Part shown: positions 54,403 to 62,655 of the stretch, piece after piece
Position numbering within the stretch: position 1 is the stretch's first letter
Layout: each line of letters begins with the position of its first letter
NCBI RefSeq assembly: GCF_021919345.1
Contig: NZ_CP089293.1
Location: forward strand, 1,302,001 to 1,366,000
DNA: 64,000 bases
From: Paenarthrobacter nicotinovorans
GTDB lineage: Bacteria; Actinomycetota; Actinomycetes; Actinomycetales; Micrococcaceae
Direction: 5' to 3'
Notes under the pieces: generated by a model
The model's input: the letters and a program-made list of their open reading frames with translations, nothing else
Database searches by the model: none
Told to the model about the DNA's origin: nothing
Translations under genes and position numbers: made by a program

Positions 54403-54463
54403 AACGCGGTGTGACTTACGGCCCATGGTCCCCTTCGGGATGGGCCGTAAGTCACACCGCGTT
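54403..54463. terminator. Perfect 24-bp hairpin between convergent genes
   Basis: A 24-nt arm beginning AACGCGGTGTGACTTACG (54403-54426) pairs without mismatch with 54440-54463. The 13-nt loop holds an inner CCC/GGG pair. It lies between the convergent YdjM-like and small membrane protein genes and could terminate both. Confidence 0.75.
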
Positions 54464-54475
54464 GCTGTTTGAGGT

Positions 54476-54703
54476 TTAGCTTTCGCCGGCGGAGTCCGAC
54501 CGGCCGAGAATGGTCTGGGGGATCCAGAAAGCCAGGGCGAAGAGGCCAAGGCACACGGCCATCGGCCACGGGTTGTCCAGGCTCAGGAAGGAGAGCGAGT
54601 AGATGGCGCCCAGGAAGAGCACGATCATGACCAGGAACAAGACAATGCTCGTGCCGAGATTGTTCTCTTTTTCAATGGGGGCACTTGTGGTGTTCTTGGA
54701 CAT
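54476..54703 (-). CDS. Small two-helix membrane protein of unknown function
   Basis: 75 residues: a short polar N-terminus (MSKNTTSAPIEKENNLG), two membrane helices at about 18-40 and 46-64, and a short polar tail. GGAGGAAT lies before the ATG. No family recognised. It lies 53 nt downstream of deoC on the same strand, so it may share its transcript. Confidence 0.7.
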   Translation of the reverse strand: MSKNTTSAPIEKENNLGTSIVLFLVMIVLFLGAIYSLSFLSLDNPWPMAVCLGLFALAFWIPQTILGRSDSAGES

Positions 54704-54756
54704 TCATTCCTCCTCGGCCCCGCAGGGCTCAAAAATCTCTGGCGGTAGCGGAAGCC

Positions 54757-55449
54757 TTAGTAGGCAGATGAACCCTGTTCACCTTTAACGATGGCAATTC
54801 CGGAACTCGCTCCGATACGTGTTGCACCAGCAGCAATCATAGCCTGTGCGTCGGCCAGGGAGCGCACGCCACCGGAGGCCTTGACGCCGAGGCCGGGCCC
54901 AACGGTCTTGCGCATCAGGGCAACGTCTTCAACCGTGGCACCACCGCCGTTGAATCCCGTGGACGTTTTGACGAAGTCCGCGCCTGCCTCCGCTGCTGCC
55001 TCGCAGGCGATGACCTTCTGCTCGTCATTGAGCATGGATGTTTCAATGATCACCTTAAGGATGGCTTCGCCTGCGTGGACCGTTTCGGCCACAGCTCGGA
55101 TGTCGTCCACCAACGCGCCCTTGTCATTGGCGCGGGCCGAAGCCATGTTGATCACCATGTCGATTTCGTTGGCACCATCGAGCACGGCACCACGGGCCTC
55201 AAAAACCTTGACGTCGGTGGGCGTGGCACCCAGCGGGAACCCGATCACCGAACAGGTCAGGACTCCTGAGCCCTTGAGCGCTTTGGTGACGGACTTGACC
55301 CACACGGGGTTCACGCAGACAGATTTGAACCGGTACTCCACGGCCTCCGCGCACACCTTGAGGATGTCTGCCTCGCTGGCCTCGGGCTTCAACAGCGTGT
55401 GGTCGATGTAGGAGGCGATGTTTGCAGGGGCGACGGCTTCGTTGCTCAT
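54757..55449 (-). CDS. deoC: Deoxyribose-phosphate aldolase
   Basis: About 230 residues from the ATG at 55449 with GGAAGGA upstream; an earlier in-frame start at 55500 adds an Arg/Pro-rich stretch. It splits 2-deoxyribose 5-phosphate into acetaldehyde and glyceraldehyde 3-phosphate. Marks: [35 protein letters not shown], the Schiff-base Lys in [15 protein letters not shown], and KASGGVRS with the second Lys. Confidence 0.96.
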   Translation of the reverse strand: MSNEAVAPANIASYIDHTLLKPEASEADILKVCAEAVEYRFKSVCVNPVWVKSVTKALKGSGVLTCSVIGFPLGATPTDVKVFEARGAVLDGANEIDMVINMASARANDKGALVDDIRAVAETVHAGEAILKVIIETSMLNDEQKVIACEAAAEAGADFVKTSTGFNGGGATVEDVALMRKTVGPGLGVKASGGVRSLADAQAMIAAGATRIGASSGIAIVKGEQGSSAY

Positions 55450-55665
55450 GGGATCCTTCCGTGCAGGGCGTGGCCGGCCCGGTGGCCGCAGGGTTGTCAC
55501 TGCCCGTCAAAGGACCATCTTGCCACATCCGGCGGGGCTCCCCGCGGCCCCGTGGGGGTCGCTGGTGGGTGGGGCGCGGGGATTTCCGCGGGTGCTGGAG
55601 CGGGGTTTTCCACATAGGGGGCTCGGTGTCTTTTGGCTGTTGGTGGTGGCTGGAAGGGTTGCGGT

Positions 55666-57219
55666 ATGGAGTGGATTCGGGAGGGGCGGGAGCCGGTGGA
55701 AGGACAGTCGGCGGCGGGGCCGGTTGGTTCTGCTGGGGCGTCGGTGGTTGAGAGTGATCCCGGGCCGGCTGTTCCCGGTTCGGGTGTTGAGGGCCCTGGG
55801 TCCCTAAGTGGTGACTTGATTGGGCAGTTGCGGGTGTTGGAGGAGATGAAGTCGGCGATTTGCGGATTGCAGGCCAGGGTTGCGGCGGCGTTTGAGGCAG
55901 CCCGGTCTGCTGAGCGGGCCGCTGCCGGGGTGCCGGTGTCCGAACGCGGCGATGATGTGGGAGCCGAGATCGCGTTGGCGCGGCGGGAATCCCCGAACCG
56001 GGGAGCGCGGCTTCTGGGGCTGGCGAAGGCGCTGGTGTTCGAGATGCCGCGCACGATGGCGGCCTTGGACTCGGGGATGTTGAATGAGTGGCGGGCGACG
56101 TTGTTGGTGAAGGAAACAGCGTGCTTGTCAGTGGAGGACCGGGCTGGGGTAGATGCGGAATTGGCCGCGGATACCGGGACTTTTGAAGGCGTGGGGGATA
56201 AGGGCGTGATCGCGGCTGCCAGGGCTGCTGCGTATCAGCGTGATCCTCGCTCGGTTGCCCAGCGTGCGGCCCGTGCAGCCGCGGACCGAACGGTGACGTT
56301 GCGACCGGCGCCGGAGACAATGACGGTTTTGACTGCCCTGCTGCCGGCGGCCCAGGGGGTTGCAGCTTACGCGGCGTTGTCTCGTGCTGCGGATTCGGTC
56401 CGGGCCCGCGGGGGTGCTGGCTCAGGGGCTGCGGAACGGGGCCGGGGCCAGGTCATGGCAGATACCTTGGTTGAACGTCTCACGGGCAAGGCCGGCGGGA
56501 TCAGCGGGGTTGAAGTCCAGCTCGTCATGACCGATCGGGCCCTTTTCCAAGGCGATAGTGAACCCGCCCGGTTACAGGGCTATGGCGTCGTCCCGGCACA
56601 ATGGGCGCGCGAACTTGCAAACCCGGAGGCGGCGGGGAACACAACCGCTGACGCTGGACAGGCCGGGATTTCAGGACGCAGAACCGGTGGCATGGGTCGG
56701 GCAGGAACGCTTTCCCAAACCCTAGCGCCGGTTCGGGATTCCGAGTACGGACTCTGGCTTCGGCGGCTCTACACCGCCCCGACCTCCGGGGAACTGCTCA
56801 CCACGGACTCCAAATCCAGGCTGTTCCCGCCGCGGCTCCGGCGTTTCATCGAAACCCGTGACTACACCTGCCGAACCCCTTACTGCGACGCGCCCATCAG
56901 GCACATCGATCACGTGGTGCCCTGGCAGCACGGCGGACCTACCACTGTGGACAACGGCGCCGGGCTCTGCGAAGCATGCAACCACACCAAAGAACATCCT
57001 GGCTGGACCGCAGCAACCACGGAGGCCGGAACCACCCAGCCCATAACAACCGAGGCCGCAAACACCAGGCCCGGTAACCCCACCCCGGCAAATCCCGGCA
57101 CGAGAACCCGCCACACCCTCAAACTCCGAACACCCAGCGGGCACAACTACGAATCCAAAGCCCCACCGCTGCCAGGGGGCTCGGACAGAATCAGGTCGAC
57201 CAAGGATGGCCGGGATTAG
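55666..57219 (+). CDS. DUF222 (13E12 repeat-family) protein with C-terminal HNH nuclease domain
   Basis: About 517 residues from the ATG at 55666 with GAAGGG upstream; a GTG at 55633 is possible. The N-terminal DUF222 domain (about 60-330) is helical with repeated Arg and Ala (RAARAAADRTVTLRPAP). The C-terminal HNH is intact: CRTPYCDAP, HIDHVVPWQHGGPTT, DNGAGLCEACNHTKEHPGW (about 405-455). The last 70 residues are Thr/Pro-rich. This family is abundant and often strain-variable in high-GC actinobacteria. The gene is notably G-rich on its coding strand compared with neighbours. Target unknown. Confidence 0.85.
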   Translation: MEWIREGREPVEGQSAAGPVGSAGASVVESDPGPAVPGSGVEGPGSLSGDLIGQLRVLEEMKSAICGLQARVAAAFEAARSAERAAAGVPVSERGDDVGAEIALARRESPNRGARLLGLAKALVFEMPRTMAALDSGMLNEWRATLLVKETACLSVEDRAGVDAELAADTGTFEGVGDKGVIAAARAAAYQRDPRSVAQRAARAAADRTVTLRPAPETMTVLTALLPAAQGVAAYAALSRAADSVRARGGAGSGAAERGRGQVMADTLVERLTGKAGGISGVEVQLVMTDRALFQGDSEPARLQGYGVVPAQWARELANPEAAGNTTADAGQAGISGRRTGGMGRAGTLSQTLAPVRDSEYGLWLRRLYTAPTSGELLTTDSKSRLFPPRLRRFIETRDYTCRTPYCDAPIRHIDHVVPWQHGGPTTVDNGAGLCEACNHTKEHPGWTAATTEAGTTQPITTEAANTRPGNPTPANPGTRTRHTLKLRTPSGHNYESKAPPLPGGSDRIRSTKDGRD

Positions 57220-57363
57220 TTATCGCTGGCGGCCGTGAGTGAAGTTTCCCAGGTGTCAAGGCCGTGAGTTGCACGCGTCGCGCCTGAAGACTGCTTGCGT
57301 AGGAAATCGTCACCTGCTGTTCCCTGATGCCCGACACCCGGCGGGAGCTACGGAGTCGGCGAA

Positions 57364-58236
57364 TCACGCCGCCATGGCTGGCTGGGGTTCGCTGCTCACG
57401 GCTCCCAGCAGCATGCCGGAAGCGCAGAGCATCGCGGAAGATTCTGCGGACAGGAGCAGGCCCAGGCGAAGGCCGTCGCAGGAAGCGGCATCACCGATCG
57501 CCCAGATGCCAGGGACGGACGTGGCGAGGTCGCGCCCCACGGCGATCCCGCCGTCGGACGCGATCCGGAGGCCGGCACTTTCGGCGAGGCCATTGCGTGC
57601 GGTGCGTTCCTCGGCCAGGACCACGAGGTCGCCCTTCATGCTGCTGCCGTCCTCAAAGACGATTCCCGTGGGGGACAGGGCTTGCCCGGGGATGGCCGAA
57701 TCAGCAATAGAGGCAACCACAGCTGTGGGGCGGAGGGTGGTTCGGACGGGACGGACGCCGCGTGCCCGGAGAACCGCTTCGGCCTGGCCCGCTGCTGGAC
57801 CGTTGCCGACGAGTATTCCCAGCGGACGGCGGCCGACAGAACGGGTGACGTCCTTGACGGCTTCGCCAATGGAGGCGGCATCGTCGATGGTGGAGTAGCT
57901 CAGGACCGCCTCGGCACCGTCTACCGGGGGAAGGAGGGGGGCCGAACCCGTGGCGATGACCAGTTGGTCGTAGGCGAACTCCATGCCGTCCACCGTGGTG
58001 ACTACCTTGGCCTCAGCGTCGATGAAACTGGCGGCCTGGCCGAAGCGCACGGAAACCTGGGGCAGTTCGGCAAGTTCGAGGAGGGCGTCCGGGCAGTCGT
58101 CGCGATTGCTGAGCACTGTGATGGTGCCGGCGAAGGGCCGCTGACGGGTGTCGGTCCTGCCAGCCAATCGCCGCACCAGTGCCTGGGCTGCCGGGCCTGC
58201 GCCGGCGATGACGATGTGAAGGGAAGTAGAGGACAT
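57364..58236 (-). CDS. FAD/NAD(P)-binding oxidoreductase, short form
   Basis: 290 residues. The N-terminal FAD motif is IVIAGAGPAAQAL (residues 8-20). A second Rossmann motif, GILVGNGPAAGQAEAVL, lies near residue 140, and the FAD-binding IWAIGDAASCDG near 250. This is like the core of nitrite-reductase NirB, ferredoxin reductases and NADH-dependent redox enzymes, but it stops about 100 residues short of most of them, with no C-terminal dimer domain. It may be a reductase subunit for an unlinked partner. A 160-nt gap upstream holds no gene. Confidence 0.75.
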   Translation of the reverse strand: MSSTSLHIVIAGAGPAAQALVRRLAGRTDTRQRPFAGTITVLSNRDDCPDALLELAELPQVSVRFGQAASFIDAEAKVVTTVDGMEFAYDQLVIATGSAPLLPPVDGAEAVLSYSTIDDAASIGEAVKDVTRSVGRRPLGILVGNGPAAGQAEAVLRARGVRPVRTTLRPTAVVASIADSAIPGQALSPTGIVFEDGSSMKGDLVVLAEERTARNGLAESAGLRIASDGGIAVGRDLATSVPGIWAIGDAASCDGLRLGLLLSAESSAMLCASGMLLGAVSSEPQPAMAA

Positions 58237-58396
58237 GGTGGGCCCTTTCGCTGATGACCTGTTTGGTGCTGTTGTTCATCAGCGTAGGATGCCGGTTTTT
58301 CGCGGGTGTTTCACCGCTGTTGCCATCTTTGGCGCATTCGTAGCGTGCCGTTTACCCGCCGGTAATAACGTGCATCACATTGAAGCCGGGACGCGG

Positions 58397-59740
58397 TTAG
58401 TATCGGCGCAACAGCTCCCGGAATCCGTTGGCTGTGAAGCGGGCTATTGCTTGTGCCCGCCCGGCCAGGCCGTGTACGCCCACGGGTTCAACAGAAGCCA
58501 GGAGGCCGGCCGTATCGATCAGGCTCATAGTGAGATCCACCACCTGTTCGCCCAGGTGGAGCCGGGCGTTCCGGCTGTCTGACCACGCATCTGCTCCGGG
58601 ATCGTCGTGCAGGGTCCGGATGACGGCCGCATCCCGCCACCCACCGTTCAGCCGCAAACGAAAGCGATAGGCCATGTCATCCCCCACGGTCTCCACATGA
58701 CCGCCGGCAAGGAAGACGCGCCCCCACGGCGGGTAGTCAAGGTGTCCGCTGAGCTGCGCCAGTCCTTCTCCGGGCTCGGAGGGCGTCACGACGGCGGCCC
58801 GGAATGTCAGCGGTTGACCGTCCAGTTCGCCGTGCAGGACATCGATGAAACGGACACCAGGCGACGGCTCGGTCATCGCCGTGCAGAGGGGGTCTTTGGC
58901 GAGTCCGGTCGGCGACATCGTCCGCATATATGCCCTGGCGTCGCGGTACCCCATGCCGATCAGTGTGTCGGCGTCGATCCGGCCCAGGTAAAACTCCGGA
59001 TCCAGCGGCAACGGGTGCTCGGGCCGGATCACATGCAGCACAAACTCGCGCCCCGCTGCGGCGGCAGCTTCGAAGTCGGCCAGGAGGGCACCCATGGCAC
59101 TCATCTCGATCATGTGAACGTACTGTTCCAGCGGCCCGTCCCCCCAGTACGGCGAGTTGCCGATGCACCAGATCAACCAGATTTCCTCGGCCCCCCGCCG
59201 CAAGGCTTCGCCAATGTTGGCATCCCTGACCCATACGGCGTCCGTCCAGATTTTCCCGTCCCGGCGCAGCGGCTTGAGGAAGATGGGCAACGACATTCCG
59301 GCCGCCATCAGTTCGGCGTCAATGTGAGCGGCATCGATGGCGTGGCATTGTTTCGAAGTGAACTCCACTACGTTGAAGGAGCCTTCGACAGCGTCCGGTC
59401 CGGCCGCGCGGTCACGGATGCTTTTTGCGTTGATGCCGAGGGCCGGGAAGATCTTGCCCAGGATGCCGTCGGCGTCTCCCAGCGCGGGGAGGGACCACGG
59501 CCCTTTGACGTAATCAGCAAAGGGCAGGGCGGAGCTGAAGTCTTTGACGTCCACGCCGGACCAGCGGCGGCACATTTCCTCGGCGGGAATTCCGGAGAGC
59601 ATCATTCCGGCCGTGAGGATGCCGCCGGAGGTGCCATCGATGTGCTGGAATTCCAAACCCTCCTCGGCGAGCGCCTTGACCACGCCTGCCTGCCACGCCA
59701 CCCGCATCCCTCCGCCGGCAAGGACCAGGGAGCGCTTCAC
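58397..59740 (-). CDS. Patatin-like phospholipase with an extra C-terminal domain
   Basis: 447 residues. The patatin part has the oxyanion loop AGGGMR (residues 8-13) and the Ser motif GTSGG (Ser38); the Asp of the dyad is probably Asp167 in WTDAVW, with Ala after it instead of Gly. From about residue 300 an additional 145-residue beta-rich domain follows (RAAVVTPSE, FLAGGHVETVGDD, RTLHDDPGADAW). From memory it recalls a domain linked with GMC-type sterol oxidases; that is not tested. Last gene of the six-gene overlapping operon; its ATG overlaps the upstream stop by 4 nt. Confidence 0.85.
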   Translation of the reverse strand: MKRSLVLAGGGMRVAWQAGVVKALAEEGLEFQHIDGTSGGILTAGMMLSGIPAEEMCRRWSGVDVKDFSSALPFADYVKGPWSLPALGDADGILGKIFPALGINAKSIRDRAAGPDAVEGSFNVVEFTSKQCHAIDAAHIDAELMAAGMSLPIFLKPLRRDGKIWTDAVWVRDANIGEALRRGAEEIWLIWCIGNSPYWGDGPLEQYVHMIEMSAMGALLADFEAAAAAGREFVLHVIRPEHPLPLDPEFYLGRIDADTLIGMGYRDARAYMRTMSPTGLAKDPLCTAMTEPSPGVRFIDVLHGELDGQPLTFRAAVVTPSEPGEGLAQLSGHLDYPPWGRVFLAGGHVETVGDDMAYRFRLRLNGGWRDAAVIRTLHDDPGADAWSDSRNARLHLGEQVVDLTMSLIDTAGLLASVEPVGVHGLAGRAQAIARFTANGFRELLRRY

Positions 59741-60150
59741 GGTGTTCTTCCTCCGGCCAGCCCAGGGCTGGCTGCAGCGAAGCGGATCCTGCGCCAGTAG
59801 ACGAACAGGAGTCCCGCCGTCGCGAGGTCAAAGAACGCGACCCAGAGTGCAAGGGGAGAAAATACCCCGTTCAGCACCCCGATGCCCACCGCGCTGAAGG
59901 CTCCGGCCTTCTGCAGTCCTGACCAAAGGACTACGTCGGGTGAGGGGGCGCCGCTGAGGAGTGTGTGGAGGAGCAGCCCGCCCACCACCACCATGAACAT
60001 GCCCACTGTCCCGAACAGTTGGCGGGTCGTAGCAGTGTCCTCGGAGCCCAGCAATTGAAGGATTGGACCGCCGAAGGGCAATTGCGTGGCGCCGGTGAGG
60101 ACGGTGATGGCGGCAATGACCGCGAGAACGGCACGGAGGGGATCAGTCAT
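59737..60150 (-). CDS. Small membrane protein of the coupled operon
   Basis: 137 residues with four hydrophobic segments (about 6-24, 47-66, 77-98, 103-123) and a short basic tail. No family recognised. It overlaps the genes on both sides by 4 nt, so it is translated as part of the operon. Confidence 0.75.
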   Translation of the reverse strand: MTDPLRAVLAVIAAITVLTGATQLPFGGPILQLLGSEDTATTRQLFGTVGMFMVVVGGLLLHTLLSGAPSPDVVLWSGLQKAGAFSAVGIGVLNGVFSPLALWVAFFDLATAGLLFVYWRRIRFAAASPGLAGGRTP

Positions 60151-60629
60151 GTGAAGGACTCCAGCAGCCGGCCACGGTCAACGAGCAGCCACACCATCGA
60201 GGCCCAGGTCAGGGTGGAGACGTAGAAACGGATGTCGTTGAGCATCATCCACCGTTTGAGCAGGGACCGGAGTTCGGTGTCATCTGCGAAGTCGCCGCCG
60301 CGGATCCTCACGTTGATGGGGATGATGAGGCCTTGCCCGACAACTGTCAGTGCAATGATTCCTGCCAGGCAGATGATGGCGAAGACGACGCGGATGGTTC
60401 CCCATTCGGACCACACCAGGATGCCTCCGGAGATGAACATGACAGGCACCACGACGGTAAAGAACTTCGTGGCGGCGCGGGTGGGGATGCCGAAATGCAT
60501 GTCCACGTTGTCCCGTGCCAGCGAGTGCCAGGTGGGGTAGAGGAAGAACTTGAGAACCCACATGGTGCCGACATACATGGTGGCGCCGAAGAGAAAGTAG
60601 AGGGCGTTGATCAGGAGGAGCCAGTTCAC
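60147..60629 (-). CDS. Four-helix membrane protein of the coupled operon
   Basis: 160 residues from a GTG at 60629 that overlaps the preceding stop by 4 nt (GTGA); the open frame extends upstream to 60977 only inside the neighbouring gene and is rejected. Four helices (about 4-26, 52-70, 78-99, 138-155); after helix 1 there is FFLYPTWHSL and DMHFGIPTRAATKFF, then LIIPINVRIRGGDF. The pattern recalls small DUF1772-like membrane proteins. No function is known. Confidence 0.75.
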   Translation of the reverse strand: MNWLLLINALYFLFGATMYVGTMWVLKFFLYPTWHSLARDNVDMHFGIPTRAATKFFTVVVPVMFISGGILVWSEWGTIRVVFAIICLAGIIALTVVGQGLIIPINVRIRGGDFADDTELRSLLKRWMMLNDIRFYVSTLTWASMVWLLVDRGRLLESFT

Positions 60630-61603
60630 GGTGTGCCGCCGGCATGAGGGTTGGAAACGGCGCCCGGTACCCTGCTGCGGTCCGGGGGCGCGAGCCATTC
60701 CTGGCTTTGGCCGAGGTCCGTGACGCTGTCCAGCATGTCGCCCCCTGGAAGGGCCGCTGCTTCCAATGGGGTGGGGGCGGTGAGGAACCAGGCTTCGTAG
60801 TGGTCGTCCAGGATGCCGTGGGCCTGGGGCAGCCAGGCTGTGAAGACGGGTTTGGTCTCCACTTGCAGTTCCTTTAAGGGTTCGACGCCGGGAACGTCGC
60901 CGAGAATGAGGCGCGCCTTGGCTTGTGCTCCCAGGGCGATGTCTCCGATGGCTTCGAAGTAGATATCGGACTTCCACAGCATGTTCCGGAAGACGCAGTA
61001 GTTGGATGCGGCGAGTTTCAGGGGCAGCGCCAGTGGACTTGGTGCGGCGGGCCGCTCTATTTCGATGTAGCAGCCCAGCTTCCCGTCTTTCTCGTAGAGC
61101 GCTGAGACGGTTGAGTCTGTGACGACGAAGTCGAGGTTGGCCTGGTGCTTGGGCATGCCCCAGATTCCCTTGCCGCCCTTGACCGAAACTTCCGTGCTGA
61201 CTGGCAGGTCCACCACGAACTGGCCCAGCTTGAACGTCCTCTGGAACAGCAACGGCAGGATGGGCGGCGCCGGCCGGCTGCCATGGGTGATGGCAATGGC
61301 CAGGGAGTATTCGATGTACTTGCCGATGTCCGTGGATTTGTAGTTGACCACTGTGACTACCAGCAGCCCTTTGCCGCCCAGGCTGAAGGGGCGCATTTCA
61401 GTCCCGGGAAGAACCGCTGCGGCCGCGCGTTTGTTGATGGGAAAGGCTGCCATCAGCACTGGTGAGTCATCGGAATTGACCGGCATCACATATTTGATTC
61501 CGTCGGCGAAAGCATGCTGGCCGCGAAGGCGTTCCTGTCTGCGGGGAACCGGTGAGGGCATGAGCTTGAGCAGGGGAGTGACCAGTTGGGTGAGGGTTTT
61601 CAT
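60626..61603 (-). CDS. Acetoacetate decarboxylase-like protein
   Basis: 325 residues. It has the layout of the ADC family (PF06314): AAFPINKRAAAAVLPGTEM, VVNYKSTDIGKYIEYSLAI and the region GGKGIWGMPKHQANLDF, which holds the Lys expected near the Schiff-base position. Enzymes of this fold include decarboxylases and hydratases/aldolases of larger substrates. The last 45 residues are a Pro-rich extension. 4-nt overlaps on both sides. With a hydrolase and phospholipase beside it, a beta-keto or long-chain substrate is more likely than acetoacetate, which is inference. Confidence 0.85.
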   Translation of the reverse strand: MKTLTQLVTPLLKLMPSPVPRRQERLRGQHAFADGIKYVMPVNSDDSPVLMAAFPINKRAAAAVLPGTEMRPFSLGGKGLLVVTVVNYKSTDIGKYIEYSLAIAITHGSRPAPPILPLLFQRTFKLGQFVVDLPVSTEVSVKGGKGIWGMPKHQANLDFVVTDSTVSALYEKDGKLGCYIEIERPAAPSPLALPLKLAASNYCVFRNMLWKSDIYFEAIGDIALGAQAKARLILGDVPGVEPLKELQVETKPVFTAWLPQAHGILDDHYEAWFLTAPTPLEAAALPGGDMLDSVTDLGQSQEWLAPPDRSRVPGAVSNPHAGGTP

Positions 61604-62655
61604 GTGTTCGGCTCCTTGGTTCCGTTCAGCTCCTGGAGGATGACGGGGAATGTGTCCCGCCAGGCATGGTGGCCAAAGAAGACATCAAGGTGGCCATATC
61701 CGGGGATGAGATGGAGCGAATCTTTGCCGGGACGGTGGTGCTGGAAGAAGTTGTAGGTACGTTGCTGGCTTTCGGGAAGGAAGCAGCGGTTGTCCAGACC
61801 GGCTATGAAGGCGAACCGGGCATCCGTTTGCGGGGCTTCCGCCACAAGGTTGTCGGGGAGTTCGGCGTGGTTGCCGGCAGCCACCATATGCCCGGCCTTG
61901 ATGCTTCGGCCCATCTCTTCGAAGAAGGTCACGGGCACCTCTGCGAACTCGCCGCTGAGCCACTGGTGGGTGGCGTCGTCGAGGTTTTCGTGGGACCAGA
62001 GGGCCGGGCGTCCGCTGCCGTAGGTAAAGCTGACCATTTTGCAGACGGTGTTGTCGCACTCGTGGTGGGTCGCTTTGACCAGGCCGCGGATGGCCCGGGT
62101 GAAGTAGCCCTGGGATTTGTATCCCCAAGCGGGCGAGAGATACGGGGTGAAGACTTTCACCACCGGCGTGAGGTAGTCGATCTTGAGGCGGGAGAAAGGT
62201 GGCACTACCGGATGGAGCGAGACGGCATTGGAGACGATCGTGTCCACCTGGGGCAGCAGCCCGGCGACGGCGGACATGGTGAACGACGTCGAGCCTTGGC
62301 AGTGGATGACGGCCTTCATCGTTTCGGCTCCGGTCGCGTTGAGGACGTGTTCGACGGCGGCAGGGTGGTCGTACACGGCGGCGTCGGCGAGCGTCCAGGA
62401 CAGGGGGTCGAGGTCGATGGAGGCCCTCCAGTTCAGCATCCACACGTCCCAGCCGTCCTCGAGGAGTACATCGACAATGGTGGTCCTGACCGGTGGCCTG
62501 AACAGTTCTGCCCTGACGCCGGATCCGTGGACCAGCAGCACCGGCCCTTTGGTGGTTTCCGCCGGCGAAGTCACGTGGACCAGGCTGAGCGGAGCGTTGT
62601 CCCGGGCACGGAACGGGATGACCTCGGTCCGGTGTCCGGCACGGGTGATGATCAT
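61600..62655 (-). CDS. Alpha/beta hydrolase with PhaC-like nucleophile elbow
   Basis: 351 residues. Strand and oxyanion region VLLVHGSGVRAELF, cap strand WDVWMLNWRAS, elbow IHCQGSTSF (Cys119), and a C-terminal catalytic His in GYGHLDVFFG. The elbow aligns with the G-x-C-x-G box of PhaC polyester synthases rather than the usual G-x-S-x-G, so Cys119 may be the nucleophile; Ser122 is the other candidate. Similar hydrolase domains occur fused to GMC sterol oxidases. Overlaps both neighbours by 4 nt. Confidence 0.85.
   Translation of the reverse strand: MIITRAGHRTEVIPFRARDNAPLSLVHVTSPAETTKGPVLLVHGSGVRAELFRPPVRTTIVDVLLEDGWDVWMLNWRASIDLDPLSWTLADAAVYDHPAAVEHVLNATGAETMKAVIHCQGSTSFTMSAVAGLLPQVDTIVSNAVSLHPVVPPFSRLKIDYLTPVVKVFTPYLSPAWGYKSQGYFTRAIRGLVKATHHECDNTVCKMVSFTYGSGRPALWSHENLDDATHQWLSGEFAEVPVTFFEEMGRSIKAGHMVAAGNHAELPDNLVAEAPQTDARFAFIAGLDNRCFLPESQQRTYNFFQHHRPGKDSLHLIPGYGHLDVFFGHHAWRDTFPVILQELNGTKEPNT

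Noticed and set aside
53640..54479. 279-codon frame overlapping the YdjM-like gene
   Set aside because: Cys/Arg/Gly-rich out-of-frame shadow that runs through the terminator hairpin.
55199..56320. Pro-rich 373-codon open frame across deoC and the DUF222 gene
   Set aside because: Antisense to the G-rich strand of the HNH gene and in the wrong frame of deoC; repeated Pro/Ser/Thr is an artefact.
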